Below, one piece after another: positions 55,554 through 55,630 of a stretch of 55,630 nucleotides of DNA (positions are counted from its first letter, which is position 1; the number at the start of each line of letters is the position of its first letter). The notes beneath the pieces are model-generated. The model saw nothing but the letters and a program-made list of their open reading frames with translations, was not told the origin of the DNA and did no database searches. Made by a program: the position numbers and the translations under genes. Origin of the DNA: Chitinophagaceae bacterium (GTDB lineage Bacteria > Bacteroidota > Bacteroidia > Chitinophagales > Chitinophagaceae); assembly GCA_947447825.1 (NCBI GenBank), contig CANFLL010000014.1, forward strand, positions 1-55,630. Direction: 5' to 3'.

Positions 55554-55630
55554 GACATTAGTTAATAGTCAAGCAAACAGTGAAAGTGAATAGTCTAAAG
55601 TTTAAAGATGAAGCGACTTCCTATTCTTAA

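Noticed and set aside
1-55630. tRNA or rRNA genes
   Set aside because: No T-loop GGTTCGAATCC-like pattern or rRNA-like sequence was seen on either strand by eye; a covariance-model scan would be needed to exclude them fully.

Overview
The window looks like chromosomal sequence from a member of the Bacteroidota, most likely a Chitinophagaceae-type relative. The reasons are AT-rich DNA, starts that lack clear Shine-Dalgarno sequences, a TonB-dependent receptor with a carboxypeptidase-like N-terminal domain, a Porin_10-type porin, RpoC/MreBCD/RsmG sequences of that type, and TAcTTTnGC-like promoter elements. Genus is not claimed. Nearly all genes are housekeeping or transport genes. I see no rRNA, tRNA, prophage, transposase or CRISPR array.

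Layout. 1-6.7 kb: branched-chain amino acid genes ilvD (partial), ilvB, ilvN and ilvC. ilvD is separated from ilvBNC by an ORF6N DNA-binding-domain gene with an upstream cluster of palindromes, and by a secreted MORN-repeat protein. 7.1-12.7 kb: a tight six-gene operon (FkbH-like HAD enzyme, acyl carrier protein, MaoC hot-dog protein, SDR, MBOAT acyltransferase, SGNH-like membrane protein), probably building an ACP-bound acyl group and moving it to the cell surface. 13.3-15.9 kb: SAM-I riboswitch, metX, a YciI protein and a YkgJ-type cysteine-cluster protein. 16-19 kb: a reverse-strand UDP-GlcNAc 2-epimerase / GT2 / small outer-membrane protein unit. 19.5-24.6 kb: transporters (APC, DAACS, DedA, MFS). 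24.9-28.6 kb: a NUMOD4/HNH-like protein, a b-type cytochrome, a Cys/Lys-rich exported peptide and Psd. 28.6-36.4 kb: ribD, a porin, DUF423, GT2, rsmG and an SDR. 37-45 kb: rpoC without rpoB, and a large TonB-dependent receptor. 45-52.7 kb: an AlkD-like protein, ruvX, a DEDD exonuclease, a coiled-coil membrane protein, mreBCD and cmk. 53-55.6 kb: a porin-like protein and an imelysin-family lipoprotein.

The most striking signal is between the genes. Four intergenic regions (about 12.85, 22.4, 34.75 and 41.56 kb) hold arrays of unrelated sequence words repeated at about 21 bp: exactly 21 bp in three and 21-22 bp in one. A fifth (51.7 kb) repeats at 62 bp, close to 3 x 21. In most arrays each unit centres on a short dyad, so the dyads lie on one face of the helix. 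Separately, the ORF6N gene is preceded by seven palindromes with the core CACAA-W-TTGTG or a variant. One of them is identical over 29 bp to a palindrome inside the gene that encodes its LRSQIVTSN motif. These arrays are my main candidates for something undescribed. The FkbH-ACP-MBOAT operon is the main candidate among proteins.
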